DNA from: an uncultured Bacteroidota bacterium
Lineage (GTDB): Bacteria > Bacteroidota > Bacteroidia > Flavobacteriales > Flavobacteriaceae
DNA length: 5,523 bases
Direction of reading: 5' to 3'
NCBI GenBank assembly: GCA_903837025.1
Contig: CAILTC010000171.1
Location: forward strand, 1-5,523
Every line of letters starts with the position of its first letter. Positions within the stretch are counted from its first letter, which is position 1. Positions 5,371 through 5,523 of this stretch are shown piece after piece. A program made the translations under genes and the position numbers. Under the pieces are notes generated by a model, which worked only from the letters and a program-made list of their open reading frames with translations, was not told the origin of the DNA and ran no database searches.

Positions 5371-5383
5371 ACCCCAGTGGGGT
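5371..5383. repeat. Extragenic hairpin, GC-rich 5-bp stem
   Basis: ACCCC-AGT-GGGGT is a perfect stem whose strong G-C content stands out from the AT-rich surroundings. It is the second unit of the cluster. Confidence 0.6.
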
Positions 5384-5400
5384 TGCATGATTTAAAAAAT

Positions 5401-5419
5401 ACGACTCCGCTGGAGTCGT
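5401..5419. repeat. Extragenic hairpin, 8-bp stem
   Basis: ACGACTCC-GCT-GGAGTCGT is the longest perfect stem in the cluster. Its centre CTCC-N3-GGAG matches the style I recall for flavobacterial extragenic repeats. Confidence 0.65.
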
Positions 5420-5446
5420 TGTAATAATCGAATATTATCTATAAAC

Positions 5447-5465
5447 ATTAAACCTCTCCGAGGTA
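5447..5465 (+). repeat. 19-bp direct repeat containing a hairpin, copy 1
   Basis: ATTAAACCTCTCCGAGGTA contains the perfect stem ACCTC-TCC-GAGGT at 5452-5464. The same 19 bases recur 58 bp downstream with one change, so this unit is duplicated in sequence as well as in shape. Confidence 0.7.
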
Positions 5466-5504
5466 AAAAATCATTATTTCAATAACACAAAAAAATATAT
5501 AAAA

Positions 5505-5523
5505 ATTAAACCTTTCCGAGGTA
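5505..5523 (+). repeat. 19-bp direct repeat containing a hairpin, copy 2
   Basis: ATTAAACCTTTCCGAGGTA differs from copy 1 by one C-to-T change at 5514. In RNA the change turns a G-C pair into a G-U pair, so the stem survives on the plus-strand transcript. It ends exactly at the window edge, so further copies may follow. Confidence 0.7.

Larger units (their letters stand above)
5274..5523. repeat. Gene-free region with a cluster of short extragenic hairpins
   Basis: No gene is visible in these 250 bases. From 5321 to the right edge there are at least five short hairpins, each with a 3-base loop: 5321-5337, 5371-5383, 5401-5419, 5452-5464 and 5510-5522. They are linked by very AT-rich spacers. 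Stems differ in sequence but remain fully or nearly fully paired, as in REP-type extragenic palindromes. I recall similar CTCC-N3-GGAG hairpins with ATATTTATAGA-like spacers from flavobacterial genomes, where some REP elements are mobilised by RAYT transposases; no transposase is in the window. The cluster continues past the right edge. Confidence 0.65.

Noticed and set aside
5387..5396. Third copy of the ric-type palindrome (ATGATTTAAA)
   Set aside because: Only the left half matches; the right half lacks ATCAT, so it is probably chance in an AT-rich spacer.
5321..5523. CRISPR array
   Set aside because: Stems and spacers vary in sequence and spacing is irregular; there is no constant repeat of CRISPR length and no cas gene.

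Overview
The window is AT-rich chromosomal DNA that looks like Bacteroidota, most probably a Flavobacterium-like bacterium. The reasons are the codon usage, A-rich start leaders without clear Shine-Dalgarno sequences (ric, nrdD, the 40-codon gene and the Rrf2 gene), protein sequences of flavobacterial character, heptad repeats of the GTCTAAA type, and short extragenic hairpins. The assignment comes from recognition, not from a database search.

Layout. Bases 1-758 (minus strand) hold the N-terminal 252 codons of a hemerythrin/PAS (DUF438-type) protein that runs off the left edge. Bases 759-1053 are a divergent promoter region with two perfect 14-bp palindromes of the form ATGAT-N4-ATCAT, the architecture of a CRP/FNR-family site. 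Rightward from there is a compact likely operon: ric (iron-sulfur cluster repair di-iron protein, 1054-1785), nrdD (class III anaerobic ribonucleotide reductase, 1816-3924), a 40-codon gene (3986-4108), nrdG (radical-SAM activase, 4095-4823) and an Rrf2-family regulator with a cysteine cluster (4842-5273). Bases 5274-5523 have no gene. They hold a weak terminator-like stem and a cluster of at least five short extragenic hairpins, each with a 3-base loop.

The main observation is that the class III ribonucleotide reductase is split. The 702-aa NrdD has an ATP cone, the catalytic Cys-Cys motif and the zinc site, but stops right after the zinc site and has no glycyl-radical motif. The missing motif (TRVMGYHRPV...FN.GKK) is in the separate 40-aa gene, in another frame, 61 bp downstream. 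The split point carries a heptad repeat that supplies the nrdD stop codon, and a perfect 16-bp palindrome. The small gene overlaps a TTG-started nrdG at a run of seven A residues.

Together the genes suggest a module for DNA precursor synthesis without oxygen (NrdD + glycyl peptide + NrdG). It is co-expressed with repair of Fe-S/di-iron damage (RIC), placed under a probable Fe-S sensing Rrf2 regulator, and paired with a divergent hemerythrin-PAS sensor. Oxygen and/or nitric oxide is the likely signal; this is inference from gene families and context.
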